A DNA stretch of 64,000 nt from Betaproteobacteria bacterium (lineage in GTDB: Bacteria; Pseudomonadota; Gammaproteobacteria; Burkholderiales; Rhodocyclaceae), in contig JADIYD010000014.1 in the NCBI GenBank assembly GCA_016705475.1, positions 620,001 through 684,000 on the forward strand, in the 5' to 3' direction. The notes under the pieces were generated by a model, which made no database searches, was not told where the DNA came from, and worked only from the letters and a program-made list of their open reading frames with translations. The position numbers and the translations under genes are program-made. Each line of letters begins with the position of its first letter. Positions within the stretch are counted from its first letter, which is position 1. This document shows, one piece after another, positions 26,337 through 35,375 of the stretch.

Positions 26337-27683
26337 ATGGGCAAACGAAAAGTCTGGGAAAAACTGCTGTCGAGCGAACGCCTGGGGGCCGGCAAGGCGC
26401 CCGGCACGGCAGAGCGCACTGCCTTCCAGCAGGATTACGACCGCATCGTCTTTACCTCGGCCTTCCGGCGCATGAAGGACAAGACACAGGTTTTTCCGCT
26501 CTCCAAGAGTGATTACGTTCGTACCCGCCTGACGCACAGTCTTGAAGTCAGTTGCGTCGGCCGCTCGCTGGGCGCCGTGGTCGGCCGCGAGATCATTGCC
26601 CGGCACGGCCTGCAACACGTTGAATCCGGCGATTTTGGCGCCATCGTAGCGGCGGCCTGCCTGGCTCACGACATCGGCAATCCGCCTTTCGGCCACGCTG
26701 GCGAAGATGCCATCCGTGAGTGGTTCCGCCATTCCGGCCTGCTGGATCGCCACGATTTCACACCGGCCCAGAAAGCCGATTTCGAACGCTACGAGGGCAA
26801 TGCGCAGGGTTTTCGCATCGTCAGCCGCCTGCAAAGCCCGGCCAATCCGGGCGGCCTGCAACTGAGCAGCGCCGTGCTGGCGACTTTCACCAAATACCCG
26901 CGCCCATCGCATCTTGACGAAGAGCTGGATGGCAAGAGCGGCAAGAAATTCGGCTTTTTCCAGCAGGACATCGATAATTTCCGGCGCGTTGCACGGTCGA
27001 CCGGATTAATCGAGCGAATTCCCAATACCGCCTGGCGCCGTCATCCGCTGGCTTTTCTCGTTGAAGTCGCCGACGACACCTGTTACCTCATCGTCGATCT
27101 CGAGGATGCCGCCCGGCTCGGCTTCGTGCCCTACAAGGACGCCGAATGCCTGCTCGCCGATCTGGCTGGCAACACCATCAACGGTGCCCGGCTGCACCAT
27201 CTGCACGACCCGAAGGAGCGCCTCGAATATCTGCGCGCCAAGGCCATCGGCTGCCTGCTCGAAAGCGCGGCGGCAGTCTTTCTGGAAAACGAGGACGCCA
27301 TCCTGAGCGGCACCTTCGACGACGAACTGCTCGAAAGCTCACTCATCGCACACCCGCTTCAGGCTATTCTCAAGCTGGCCAAGGAAACGATCTACACCGC
27401 CCGCCCGGCGCTGGAGATCGAAACGGCCGGTTTCGAGGTGCTTGGCGCCTTGCTCGGGCTATTCACCAATGCGGTCGAGGCGGGGGCAGGGCATGCCCGC
27501 CTCACGACCCGCGAACGCATGTTGCTCAAGCTGCTGCCGACGCAGTTCCTCGGCCATGGCGGCGAGCCGGATGCCGACCCCTACGTTCGCCTGCTCCAGG
27601 TTGCCGATTTCGTCGCCGGCATGACCGACTCCTACGCGGTCGACATGTACCGCAAACTGAAGGGCTTCGACCTGCCGACCTGA
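26337..27683 (+). CDS. Deoxyguanosinetriphosphate triphosphohydrolase-like protein (HD domain)
   Basis: A 448-residue HD-domain nucleotidase related to Dgt, which cleaves dNTP to nucleoside and triphosphate. RRMKDKTQVFPL and RTRLTHSLEVSCVGRSLG precede the metal-binding HD motif LAHDIGNPPFGHAGE (about residue 110). Further conserved histidines and aspartates occur in DTCYLIVDLEDA. The ATG at 26337 is preferred over the TTG at 26328. It would tune dNTP pools; the SOS mutasome lies just downstream, but as a separate unit. Confidence 0.88.
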   Translation: MGKRKVWEKLLSSERLGAGKAPGTAERTAFQQDYDRIVFTSAFRRMKDKTQVFPLSKSDYVRTRLTHSLEVSCVGRSLGAVVGREIIARHGLQHVESGDFGAIVAAACLAHDIGNPPFGHAGEDAIREWFRHSGLLDRHDFTPAQKADFERYEGNAQGFRIVSRLQSPANPGGLQLSSAVLATFTKYPRPSHLDEELDGKSGKKFGFFQQDIDNFRRVARSTGLIERIPNTAWRRHPLAFLVEVADDTCYLIVDLEDAARLGFVPYKDAECLLADLAGNTINGARLHHLHDPKERLEYLRAKAIGCLLESAAAVFLENEDAILSGTFDDELLESSLIAHPLQAILKLAKETIYTARPALEIETAGFEVLGALLGLFTNAVEAGAGHARLTTRERMLLKLLPTQFLGHGGEPDADPYVRLLQVADFVAGMTDSYAVDMYRKLKGFDLPT

Positions 27684-27794
27684 GCACGGGCGCCAGGCAG
27701 GAAATGTCGGCCAAAGTGTGAATTAGTTACTTCGGGAAAAAGGCAGCTGGCCGTCTACTGGCACGCAGGGGAAATAACTCCCTGGAGGCGTGCG

Positions 27795-28025
27795 ATGGAT
27801 GTCATTTACAGCAGCAATCATTTCTGGATACTGGCCTACCCGGCGCAGCATAGCTTTGAACTGTTCGACAAACAGCGGCTATGCACGCTCTTTCTTGAAG
27901 GCGGGGATGCGATGCATTTCCGTCTGGCGATGGAAAAAATTCCAGGAAAACTGCGCAACGAAGACAGTATTGACGCCCTGCTCAAAGAGTATTGCGCCTC
28001 GGCCCAGCCTATTGTCTTTCATTAG
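27795..28025 (+). CDS. DUF3567-like small protein
   Basis: A 76-residue protein beginning MDVIYSSNHFWILAYPAQH and ending CASAQPIVFH. The pattern (N-terminal VIYSS..., central helix, terminal PIVFH) fits the betaproteobacterial DUF3567 family as I know it. GGAGG lies 7 bp before the ATG. No function is known and no operon partner is seen. Confidence 0.6.
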   Translation: MDVIYSSNHFWILAYPAQHSFELFDKQRLCTLFLEGGDAMHFRLAMEKIPGKLRNEDSIDALLKEYCASAQPIVFH

Positions 28026-28081
28026 CATTCCTGCCTCTTCAGCCAGCCTCACCTGATTTTTCGCTTGCCAAAAACAATTTA

Positions 28082-28097
28082 CTGTACAAAAATACAG
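28082..28097. promoter_or_regulatory. LexA box of lexA-imuA-imuB-dnaE2
   Basis: CTGTACAAAAATACAG, an exact CTGT-N8-ACAG site ending 26 bp before the lexA start. It implies autoregulation and SOS induction of the whole cassette. Confidence 0.9.
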
Positions 28098-28123
28098 TCA
28101 TTGGTTTTTAGCGGAGGCCGGCC

Positions 28124-28729
28124 ATGAAACTCACGCCACGTCAGCAGGAAATTCTCGACTTCATCAAAAGCACGCTGGAAGTGCTCGGCGCGCCGCCGAC
28201 GCGCATGGAAATATCCAGCGCCTTCGGTTTTGCTTCGCCCAATGCGGCCGAAGACCACCTCAAGGCGCTCGCCAAGAAGGGCGCCATCGTTCTTGAGCCC
28301 GGCTCGGCGCGTGGCATCCGGCTTGTTGAACAACTTGGCCTGCCGCTGATCGGCAGCGTCGCTGCCGGTTCGCCCATTCTCGCAGTCGAAAACGTCCAGG
28401 GCCGTTACGCCTTCGATGCCAGCATGTTTTCGCCCAAGGCCGATTTCCTGCTCAAGGTGCGCGGAACATCGATGATCGATATCGGCATGTTCGACGGCGA
28501 CCTGCTCGCCGTGCACAAGACCAACCAGGCGCGCGACGGGCAGATCGTTGTCGCCCGGATCGACGAGGAAGTCACCGTCAAGCGTCTGCAACACCGCGAT
28601 GGCTTCATCGAACTGATCGCCGAAAACCCCGAGTTCCAACCGATCATTGTCAATCCCGGAGAGGTCGAGTTTGCCATCGAAGGCATTGCCGTCGGCCTGA
28701 TTCGCGGAGCCGTTTCCAAGCTGTCATGA
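28124..28729 (+). CDS. lexA: LexA repressor
   Basis: A 201-residue SOS repressor. The winged helix DNA-binding domain (residues 1-65) is MKLTPRQQEILDFIKSTLEV with PTRMEISSAFGFASPNAAED. The S24-type autoprotease domain has the Ala-Gly cleavage site in SVAAGSP, catalytic Ser in RGTSMIDIGMFDGD and catalytic Lys in EEVTVKRL. Its stop overlaps the imuA ATG, so it is cotranscribed with the mutasome. Whether it is the only LexA of the organism or a LexA2 of such cassettes cannot be told from this window. Confidence 0.95.
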   Translation: MKLTPRQQEILDFIKSTLEVLGAPPTRMEISSAFGFASPNAAEDHLKALAKKGAIVLEPGSARGIRLVEQLGLPLIGSVAAGSPILAVENVQGRYAFDASMFSPKADFLLKVRGTSMIDIGMFDGDLLAVHKTNQARDGQIVVARIDEEVTVKRLQHRDGFIELIAENPEFQPIIVNPGEVEFAIEGIAVGLIRGAVSKLS

Positions 28730-29457
28730 ACACCCAGCCGTTGCCGGCTGCCTTGGCGGATGTGCTGGCCCGGGGCGATGTCTGGCGCGGCGACACGCTG
28801 GCTTCGCTGCCGGAAAGCGCCATCCCGAGCGGCCATGCCGAACTCGATGCCGAATTGCCGGGTGGTGGCTGGCCACGTGGAAATTTGACCGAAATTCTCG
28901 TTGACCGTGGCAGCGTCGGTGAAATGAGCCTGCTGTTGCCGGCGCTGGCCCGTTTGTCGGCCGATGGCGGCTGGCTGGCACTCGTCGCGCCGCCGTGGTT
29001 GCCGCATGCGCCGGCCTGGGCGGCGGCAGGCGTGACGCTGGAGCGGCTGGTTGTCGTCAAGGCCGGCAAGAGCGTCGGCTGGAGTGTTGAACAACTGCTC
29101 GCCAGCGGTGGTTTTGCCAGTGTGCTGGCCTGGCCTGAAGCAAACATCGATGCCCGCGCCTTGCGCCGGCTGCAGGTCGCTGCCGAGGGGCGTTCGGTTT
29201 TTGCCTGTTTATGGCGGTCGACCGCAGCAGCCGGGGTGCCGTCGCCAGCGCCGCTGCGCGTCGTGTTGAATGCAGCGGCTGACGACAGCGCGTTGTCGGT
29301 ACGCATCATCAAGCGGCGTGGCCGGCCGCTTTCCCGGCCGCTCGTCTTGTCCATACCTCGTCCTGTTCAATTCGCCGGGAGAAACTCGCGTGCTGTGGCT
29401 GGCCCTGCACTTTCCCTTGTTGCCGCTCGAGGCCCTGCCGCTGCGCCAGTCGCCTAG
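28726..29457 (+). CDS. imuA: Translesion synthesis protein ImuA
   Basis: A 243-residue RecA/SulA-like protein that works with ImuB and DnaE2 in damage-induced mutagenesis. PSGHAELDAELPGGGWPRGNL and the following ILVDRGSVGEMSLLLPALARL (both cited in part) are the family core, equivalent to the RecA ATPase start but with a degenerate Walker A. The ATG overlaps the lexA stop by four bases. Its C-terminal Ala/Pro-rich tail overlaps the imuB start region by 68 bp. Confidence 0.9.
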   Translation: MNTQPLPAALADVLARGDVWRGDTLASLPESAIPSGHAELDAELPGGGWPRGNLTEILVDRGSVGEMSLLLPALARLSADGGWLALVAPPWLPHAPAWAAAGVTLERLVVVKAGKSVGWSVEQLLASGGFASVLAWPEANIDARALRRLQVAAEGRSVFACLWRSTAAAGVPSPAPLRVVLNAAADDSALSVRIIKRRGRPLSRPLVLSIPRPVQFAGRNSRAVAGPALSLVAARGPAAAPVA

Positions 29458-30886
29458 CGCGGTCGTCGCGCGCGGGCGGGTGCAGGTGGGCGATGCCGAG
29501 GCGGTAGCGGCGGGCGTTTGTGCCGGGCAGAAGTTGTCGACGGCGCTTGGCCTGCAGCCCGGATTGGCCGTTTTCGAACGTTGCGCGGCCCGCGAAAAGC
29601 AGGCGCTGGAGAATCTGGCCTGCTGGGCCGGGCGTTTCACGCCGACGATCAGTCTGGTGCTGCTGGATACCTTGCTGCTCGAAATCGGCGGCTGCCTACG
29701 CCTGTTCGGTGGCGCCGAGGCGATCATTACGGCGGTGCTCGCTGGTTGCGTCGAACACTCTTACTCGACCCGCTGGGCGGTGGCGCCAACGCCGCTCGGG
29801 GCTGGTTGGCTGGCGCGGGTCGGCGCTGGCGAGACTTATCCTGAACTGGCCAGCATGCAGTCGGCCTTGGCTGCCTTGCCGTGCGCCATCCCCGGCTGGC
29901 CGGATGAGGTGACGAATCGGCTGGAATCATTCGGCCTGCGGCAACTGGGCGATCTGCGCAAGCTGCCCGGTGCCGGCTTGCGGCGGCGCATCGGCAACGG
30001 GCCGGTTGACGATCTGCTGCGCGCTTGGGGCGATCTGCCCGATCCACAAAAGTCCTTTGTTTTTCCGGAAAGCTTCGCCATCGATATCGAGCTGCCATCG
30101 CGTGTCGAGCATGCCGAGGCGCTGGTTTTCGCTGGTCAGCGCCTGTTCGCGGCCTTGGCCGGCTGGTTGCATGGCCGGCAGTTGCTGGTCCGCCGTTGCT
30201 CCCTGCAACTGACGCACGACGACGGGCCGCCGACTGCGCTGGCCCTCAATTTCGCCGAGCCGGCGGCCGATGAAGGACGTTTTGTCCGTTTGCTGCGCGA
30301 ACATCTTTCCCGACTGCACCTCACGGCGCCGGTCGAAGCCTTGCGCTTGCAGGCCGACGAGCTGGTCGACAAGCCCGGCGCCAGCGCCCATCTGTTCGAG
30401 CAAGCCACGGCCGGCGAGGGTACGCTGGCCTGTCTGGAACGTCTGCGCGCCCGGTTGGGCGAAGGGGCGGTGCTGGCCCTCGGCGAGATGGACGATTACC
30501 GCCCCGAATGCGCGACGCGGGCGCAAGAAGTGGATTTCAATTTTGGCCGTTTTTCCCGGTCGACCCTAGGGCCAGCTGTTGTTTCTATGGTCGTGGAAGC
30601 GGAAAAAACAGGCAAGGTGGCAGCCGACAGCAATCCTTCCCGCCCGCTGTGGCTGCTGCCGATCCCGCAGGCGCTGCCCGAACGCGCTGGCAGCCCGCAA
30701 TGGCATGGTCCGCTCAAGTTGCTGTCGCGGGCCGAACGGCTGGAAAGCGGCTGGTGGGACGAAGGCGAGGGCGGGGCGACCGGTGACGTGCGACGCGACT
30801 ATTTCGTCGCGCGTAATCCGCTCGGCCAGTGGGCCTGGGTTTTCAGGAACGCTGACGGCTGGTTCCTGCATGGCCTGTTCGCCTGA
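29390..30886 (+). CDS. imuB: Y-family polymerase-like protein ImuB
   Basis: A 498-residue inactive Y-family polymerase homologue that links DnaE2 to the sliding clamp. The GTG at 29390 gives MLWLALHFPLLPLEALPL, the usual ImuB start, with GGGAGA 8 bp upstream; longer starts run through imuA. FTPTISLVLLDTLLLEIGG replaces the catalytic palm. The little-finger region follows, and the C-terminal RDYFVARNPLGQWAWVFRN is conserved. A dispersed-repeat-like segment lies in frame at 30535-30568, coding NFGRFSRST in the linker. Confidence 0.9.
   Translation: MLWLALHFPLLPLEALPLRQSPSAVVARGRVQVGDAEAVAAGVCAGQKLSTALGLQPGLAVFERCAAREKQALENLACWAGRFTPTISLVLLDTLLLEIGGCLRLFGGAEAIITAVLAGCVEHSYSTRWAVAPTPLGAGWLARVGAGETYPELASMQSALAALPCAIPGWPDEVTNRLESFGLRQLGDLRKLPGAGLRRRIGNGPVDDLLRAWGDLPDPQKSFVFPESFAIDIELPSRVEHAEALVFAGQRLFAALAGWLHGRQLLVRRCSLQLTHDDGPPTALALNFAEPAADEGRFVRLLREHLSRLHLTAPVEALRLQADELVDKPGASAHLFEQATAGEGTLACLERLRARLGEGAVLALGEMDDYRPECATRAQEVDFNFGRFSRSTLGPAVVSMVVEAEKTGKVAADSNPSRPLWLLPIPQALPERAGSPQWHGPLKLLSRAERLESGWWDEGEGGATGDVRRDYFVARNPLGQWAWVFRNADGWFLHGLFA
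30535..30568 (+). repeat. Dispersed repeat, copy 7, inside imuB
   Basis: TTTCAATTTTGGCCGTTTTT, then CCCGGTCGACCCTA, in frame within imuB between DYRPECA and the conserved RPLWLLP. Confidence 0.6.
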
Positions 30887-30904
30887 TCGGGCGCCGGTGA
30901 AACC

Positions 30905-33900
30905 ATGTCGCTACCCGATTACGCCGAGCTGCATTGCCTCTCCAATTTCACTTTCCTGCGCGGTGCCTCGCATCCGGGCGAACTGATCGAACAGGCAGCC
31001 GCCCAGGGCTACACGGCGCTGGCGTTGACCGACGAGTGCTCGCTGGCCGGCATCGTGCGGGCGCATCAGGCGGCCAAGCAGGCCGGGCTGAAACTGATCG
31101 TCGGCAGCGAAATGGCGACCGTCGATGGCCTCAAGCTGGTCTTCCTGGCCAGGAATCGCGAGGGCTATGGCAACCTCTCGGCGCTCATCACGCTGGCCCG
31201 GCGGCGGGCGGAGAAGGGGGCTTATACCCTGCAGCGGCACGACCTCAATGTCGTCTCACCGAACGGCGCGATCCCCGATTGCCTCGTGCTCTGGGTGCCG
31301 GGCGAGGCGGCTGCGGTCGATGACGGTCGCTGGCTGGCCGAGTGTTTCCCCGGCCGGGCCTGGATCGCCGTCGAACTCCACGCCGGGTCGGACGACGCGG
31401 CCAGGCTGGCTGATCTGCAATCGCTTGGCGAGTCTTGCGGCCTGCCGCTGGTGGCGGCCGGCGATGTCCATATGCACGTCAAGGCGCGCCGTCCGGTGCA
31501 GGATGTGCTGACCGCTCTGCGCCTGAAAACGACGGTTTTCGAGGCCGGCTACGCCCTGTTTTCCAACGCCGAGCGCCATGTGCGCACCCGCCTGCGCCTG
31601 TCGCGCCTCTATCCGCCCGAACTGCTGGCCGAAACGCTGAAGGTTGCCGATCTGTGCAGCTTCTCGCTCGATGAGCTGCGCTACGAATATCCGGAGGAGA
31701 TCGTTGAAACCGGCCATACGCCGACTTCCTGGCTGCGCCACGAAACCGAGCGCGGCTTGCTGAATCGTTATCCGCAAGGCGTTCCGGATGCGGTTCGAAA
31801 GCTCGTCGAGCACGAACTGGCGCTGATCGCCGAACTCAAATACGAGGCCTATTTCCTGACGGTGTACGACATCGTCTGCTTCGCCCGCAGCGTTGGCATC
31901 CTGTGCCAGGGACGCGGCTCGGCGGCCAATTCGCTGGTCTGCTTCGCGCTGGGCATCACCGAGGTCAGCCCGGATCGCTCGGGCATGCTGTTCGAGCGTT
32001 TCATCTCGAAGGAACGCGGCGAGCCGCCGGACATCGATGTCGATTTCGAGCACGAACGCCGCCCCGAGGTCATCGCCTACATTTACCAAAAATACACCCG
32101 TGAGCGGACGGCGCTGGCCGCGGCGCTCATCACCTACCGGACCAAGGGCGCGCTGCGCGATGCGGGCAGGGTGCTCGGCTTCGAAACGGCGCGCATCGAC
32201 GCCCTGACCGCTTCTCTGGCCTGGTGGGACAAACGCGAGCAACTGCCTGAACGCTTCGCCGAGCAGGGCCTCGACCCGGCGTCGCCGCGCGTCGAAAAAT
32301 GGCTGTGGATTGCCAGCCAGCTGCGCGGTTTTCCGCGCCATCTGACCCAGCACGTCGGCGGTTTCGTCATGTCGCGCGGGCCGCTCGCCCGGCTGGTTCC
32401 GGTTGAAAACACGGCAATGCCTGAGCGCACGGTGATCCAGTGGGACAAGGACGATCTCGACGCCGTCGGCCTCATGAAAGTCGATGTGCTGGCCCTCGGC
32501 ATGCTCTCGGCCATCCGCCGCATGCTTTCGATTTTGGGCGAAATTTCCGGTCGACCGTGGAATTTGAAAGATATTCCGCCGGAAGACCCGAAAACCTACG
32601 ACATGCTCTGCCACGCCGACAGCATGGGCGTCTTCCAGGTCGAATCGCGCGCCCAGATGGCCATGCTGCCGCGCCTCAAGCCGCGCTGCTACTACGATCT
32701 CGTCATCGAGGTGGCGCTCGTCCGACCCGGGCCGATCCAGGGCGACATGGTGCATCCCTATCTCAAACGGCGACAGGGCAGGGAACGCATCGACAAGATT
32801 TCGCCGGCCGTCGATGCGGTGCTCAAACGCACCTGCGGCGTGCCGATTTTTCAGGAGCAGGTCATGCAACTGGCCGTTGTCGCGGCCAATTTTACGCCTG
32901 GCGAGGCCGACCAGTTGCGCCGTGCCATGGCCGCCTGGAAGCGCAAGGGCGGCCTCGAACCCTTCGAGCAGAAACTGCTTGCCGGCATGGCTGCCAATGG
33001 CCTGCCGGAGGCTTTTGCCCGGCGCATCATCCAGCAGATCCAGGGCTTCGGCGAATACGGCTTTCCCGAATCGCACGCCGCCAGCTTTGCGCTGCTCGTC
33101 TATGTTTCGGCCTGGTTCAAGCGGCATCATCCGGCCGTTTTCCTCTGTGGCCTGCTCAACAGCCAGCCGATGGGTTTCTACTCGCCCTCCATGCTGGTTC
33201 AGGATGCGCGGCGTCATGGCGTCACCGTCCTGCCGCCCGACGTTACGGCCAGCGACTGGGACAGCATCATCGATGAAAACGGAGCGGTACGCCTCGGCCT
33301 GCGCGAGATCAGCGGCTTCTCGCAGGCTGCCGCGAAACGCATTACCACGGTCAACCGGGAAAAAGGGCTATTTTTGAATGTATCCGATCTGGCGGCGCGT
33401 GCCGGGCTGCAACGCCGCGATCTCGATCAGCTTGCCGCCGCCGATGCCCTGCAAAGTCTGGCCGGTCACCGCCGACAAGCCGCCTGGGCAGCCGGCGTGG
33501 AAAAAGCAGTGGCAAAGATTCAGGGCGATCTTTTCGAGGGCACAACCATCAGCGAGCCGAAAACCGAACTGCCCATGCCCAGCGAAGCCGAAAACCTGAT
33601 TGCCGATTACCGCAGCCTCGGCCTGACCTTGCGCCGTCATCCCTTGGCGCTGCTCCGCCAGCATTTGTTCGAGCGCCGCTTTGTAACGGCAGCCGAACTC
33701 AAAACAACCGGCCATCGTGCGCTGGTTCGCGCCGCCGGCATTGTCGTCGGTCGCCAGCGACCGGGCACGGCAACCGGCATCGTATTCGTTACACTGGAAG
33801 ATGAAAGCGGACTGGTCAATGTCGTCGTCCATCCGCAACTGGTCGACAAACAACGCCGCGAATTACTCAGTGCAACACTGCTCGGCATTTACGGGCAACT

Positions 33901-34000
33901 GCAGATCGAAGGCGAAGTAGTCCATCTCGTTGCCAAACGACTGGTCGACCTTTCAGCATGGCTAGGCCGGCTGGAAACATCGAGCCGGGATTTCCACTGA
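30905..34000 (+). CDS. dnaE2: Error-prone DNA polymerase III alpha subunit DnaE2
   Basis: A 1031-residue C-family polymerase for translesion synthesis. The N-terminal PHP domain begins YAELHCLSNFTFLRGASHP. The palm has SILCQGRGSAANS-like GILCQGRGSAANSLVCFALG (cited in part) and the metal-binding PDIDVDFEHERR near residue 375. ITYRTKGALRDAGRVLGF, the fingers, and a C-terminal OB-fold (GIVFVTLEDESGLVNVVV) follow. It lacks the clamp-binding tail of DnaE1, as expected for DnaE2. It follows imuB by 18 bp and two dispersed-repeat copies are embedded in frame (32530-32565 and 33344-33376). Confidence 0.95.
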   Translation: MSLPDYAELHCLSNFTFLRGASHPGELIEQAAAQGYTALALTDECSLAGIVRAHQAAKQAGLKLIVGSEMATVDGLKLVFLARNREGYGNLSALITLARRRAEKGAYTLQRHDLNVVSPNGAIPDCLVLWVPGEAAAVDDGRWLAECFPGRAWIAVELHAGSDDAARLADLQSLGESCGLPLVAAGDVHMHVKARRPVQDVLTALRLKTTVFEAGYALFSNAERHVRTRLRLSRLYPPELLAETLKVADLCSFSLDELRYEYPEEIVETGHTPTSWLRHETERGLLNRYPQGVPDAVRKLVEHELALIAELKYEAYFLTVYDIVCFARSVGILCQGRGSAANSLVCFALGITEVSPDRSGMLFERFISKERGEPPDIDVDFEHERRPEVIAYIYQKYTRERTALAAALITYRTKGALRDAGRVLGFETARIDALTASLAWWDKREQLPERFAEQGLDPASPRVEKWLWIASQLRGFPRHLTQHVGGFVMSRGPLARLVPVENTAMPERTVIQWDKDDLDAVGLMKVDVLALGMLSAIRRMLSILGEISGRPWNLKDIPPEDPKTYDMLCHADSMGVFQVESRAQMAMLPRLKPRCYYDLVIEVALVRPGPIQGDMVHPYLKRRQGRERIDKISPAVDAVLKRTCGVPIFQEQVMQLAVVAANFTPGEADQLRRAMAAWKRKGGLEPFEQKLLAGMAANGLPEAFARRIIQQIQGFGEYGFPESHAASFALLVYVSAWFKRHHPAVFLCGLLNSQPMGFYSPSMLVQDARRHGVTVLPPDVTASDWDSIIDENGAVRLGLREISGFSQAAAKRITTVNREKGLFLNVSDLAARAGLQRRDLDQLAAADALQSLAGHRRQAAWAAGVEKAVAKIQGDLFEGTTISEPKTELPMPSEAENLIADYRSLGLTLRRHPLALLRQHLFERRFVTAAELKTTGHRALVRAAGIVVGRQRPGTATGIVFVTLEDESGLVNVVVHPQLVDKQRRELLSATLLGIYGQLQIEGEVVHLVAKRLVDLSAWLGRLETSSRDFH
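32530..32565 (+). repeat. Dispersed repeat, copy 8, inside dnaE2
   Basis: GATTTTGGGCGAAATTTCC, then GGTCGACCGTGGAATTT. It codes ILGEISGRPWNL just before the conserved DIPPEDPKTYDML and is one of the closest matches to the intergenic copies. Confidence 0.75.
33344..33376 (-). repeat. Dispersed repeat, copy 9, inside dnaE2
   Basis: Plus strand CCACGGTCAACCGGGAAAAA, then GGGCTATTTTT; inverted orientation, coding TTVNREKGLF in frame. Confidence 0.6.
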
Positions 34001-34033
34001 GCGCCAGTTTGCCGCTTCCATTAAACGCATAAT

Positions 34034-34053
34034 TTGTATTATGTTAAATACAA
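34034..34053. promoter_or_regulatory. AT-rich inverted repeat upstream of arsS
   Basis: TTGTATT - ATGTTA - AATACAA in the 224-bp gap between dnaE2 and arsS. It is a possible operator of the downstream cluster; the regulator is unknown. Nothing else recognisable is seen in this gap. Confidence 0.35.
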
Positions 34054-34224
34054 TGAATCGTCCAGATCAAACGAGAGTCAGTTCAAATCCCTCCTTCCAG
34101 CACAGCACCGATCTGATCTATTGTTCAGACGACGTCGGATCTGCCGGTCTGCTTTATTTGCGTACGAGTGTAAGCATTGGCCGTCTGCTCCGACTAATGC
34201 TTAAACCCTATTCGGAGTTGCACG

Positions 34225-35229
34225 ATGCACGACACTTTTCCCCTGTTGGTCAAGACGGCGTTTCCGGCGATCAAGCGCCGTCGCCTTGAAACACTCCAGG
34301 CCAATCTGGGTTACCGCTGCAATCAATCCTGTTTCCACTGCCACGTCGCCGCCAGTCCCAAGCGAACCGAGGAAATGAGCTGGGAAACCATGTCCGTGCT
34401 ACTCGAATTTGCACGCAGACAGGCTGTGCAAACGCTTGATCTGACCGGCGGCGCACCGGAGATGAATCCCAACTTCCGCCGTTTGGTCAGCGCGGCCAGA
34501 GCGCAGGGCTTGCGCGTAATCGATCGCTGTAACCTGAGCATCCTGAGCGAACCGGGCTACGAGACGATGGCCGACTTCCTCGCCGAGCAGAACGTGGAGA
34601 TCGTTGCCTCGTTGCCGTGCTATCTGGAAGAAAACGTCAATGCCCAGCGCGGTGACGGCGCATTCGCAGCCAGCATCGCGGGCTTGCGCAAACTCAATGC
34701 CCTGGGCTACGGCCAGGCGGGTAGCGGCCGCATCCTGAATCTGGTTTACAACCCGCTCGGCCCCAGCCTGCCGCCCGACCAGCAAAAGCTGGAGCAGGCC
34801 TACAAGGAGCAACTCGCCTCCCGCTACGGCGTTGTCTTCAACCAACTTTTTGCACTGACCAACATGCCGATTCAGCGTTTTGGCAGCCAGCTCGTGACGC
34901 GAAACGAATTCCAGATCTACATGAAGCTGCTCAAAGGCGCTTACCAGCCCACCAACCTGGATGGCGTGATGTGTCGCTCGCTGATTTCTGTCAGTTGGCA
35001 GGGCGAGGTTTTTGATTGCGATTTCAACCAGATGCTCAAGCTTGAACTTGGCGGCAAGGAGTCCGGCACGGTTCATCTGGCCGATTTGCTCGATGCCGAT
35101 CTGGCTGGCCGACCTATTCGCGTGGCCGATCATTGCTACGGCTGCACAGCCGGCCAGGGCAGCAGCTGCGGTGGCGCACTCGACAATACCGAAGCCGCAG
35201 AAGCGCGGCCAACGGTTGAACAAATTTAA
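34225..35229 (+). CDS. arsS: Arsenosugar-biosynthesis radical SAM protein ArsS
   Basis: A 334-residue radical SAM enzyme. Cys32, Cys36 and Cys39 in YRCNQSCFHCHV bind the SAM [4Fe-4S] cluster. TLDLTGGAPEMNP is the family GGxPE motif. A cysteine-rich C-terminal part (CRSLISVSWQGEVFDCDFNQ cited in part, then HCYGCTAGQGSSCGG) matches the DUF3641 region of ArsS. In this family the enzyme moves a deoxyadenosyl group to a methylated arsenic species. No arsM methyltransferase is in the window. GGAG precedes the ATG by 8 bp. Confidence 0.88.
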   Translation: MHDTFPLLVKTAFPAIKRRRLETLQANLGYRCNQSCFHCHVAASPKRTEEMSWETMSVLLEFARRQAVQTLDLTGGAPEMNPNFRRLVSAARAQGLRVIDRCNLSILSEPGYETMADFLAEQNVEIVASLPCYLEENVNAQRGDGAFAASIAGLRKLNALGYGQAGSGRILNLVYNPLGPSLPPDQQKLEQAYKEQLASRYGVVFNQLFALTNMPIQRFGSQLVTRNEFQIYMKLLKGAYQPTNLDGVMCRSLISVSWQGEVFDCDFNQMLKLELGGKESGTVHLADLLDADLAGRPIRVADHCYGCTAGQGSSCGGALDNTEAAEARPTVEQI

Positions 35230-35305
35230 ATGAAAATGACCACCAATAGCTGCCCAATTTTCATCCCCACAGCCCCCGGACAATTTTCGGGTTCGCCGGG
35301 CGCGC

Positions 35306-35343
35306 AGTGTTTTCGCGATGGAACAACCCGTCGCGAAAACACT
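35306..35343. promoter_or_regulatory. 13-bp perfect inverted repeat upstream of msrBA
   Basis: AGTGTTTTCGCGA / TCGCGAAAACACT with a 12-nt loop, ending 33 bp before the msrB start. No T-tract follows, so an operator or a leader hairpin is more likely than a terminator. Confidence 0.5.
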
Positions 35344-35375
35344 CCATATCAGCAAGAAGTATTCAAGGAGAGATC

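Noticed and set aside
28891..28913. Additional dispersed repeat copy in imuA
   Set aside because: GTTGACCGTGG matches, but the residues it codes belong to the conserved ImuA core, so chance similarity is likely.
31256..33217. 653-codon ORF antisense to dnaE2
   Set aside because: Shadow frame of dnaE2, which is clearly the coding strand.
34041..34289. 82-codon ORF upstream of arsS
   Set aside because: No ribosome site, overlaps the arsS start in another frame, and composition is not coding-like.
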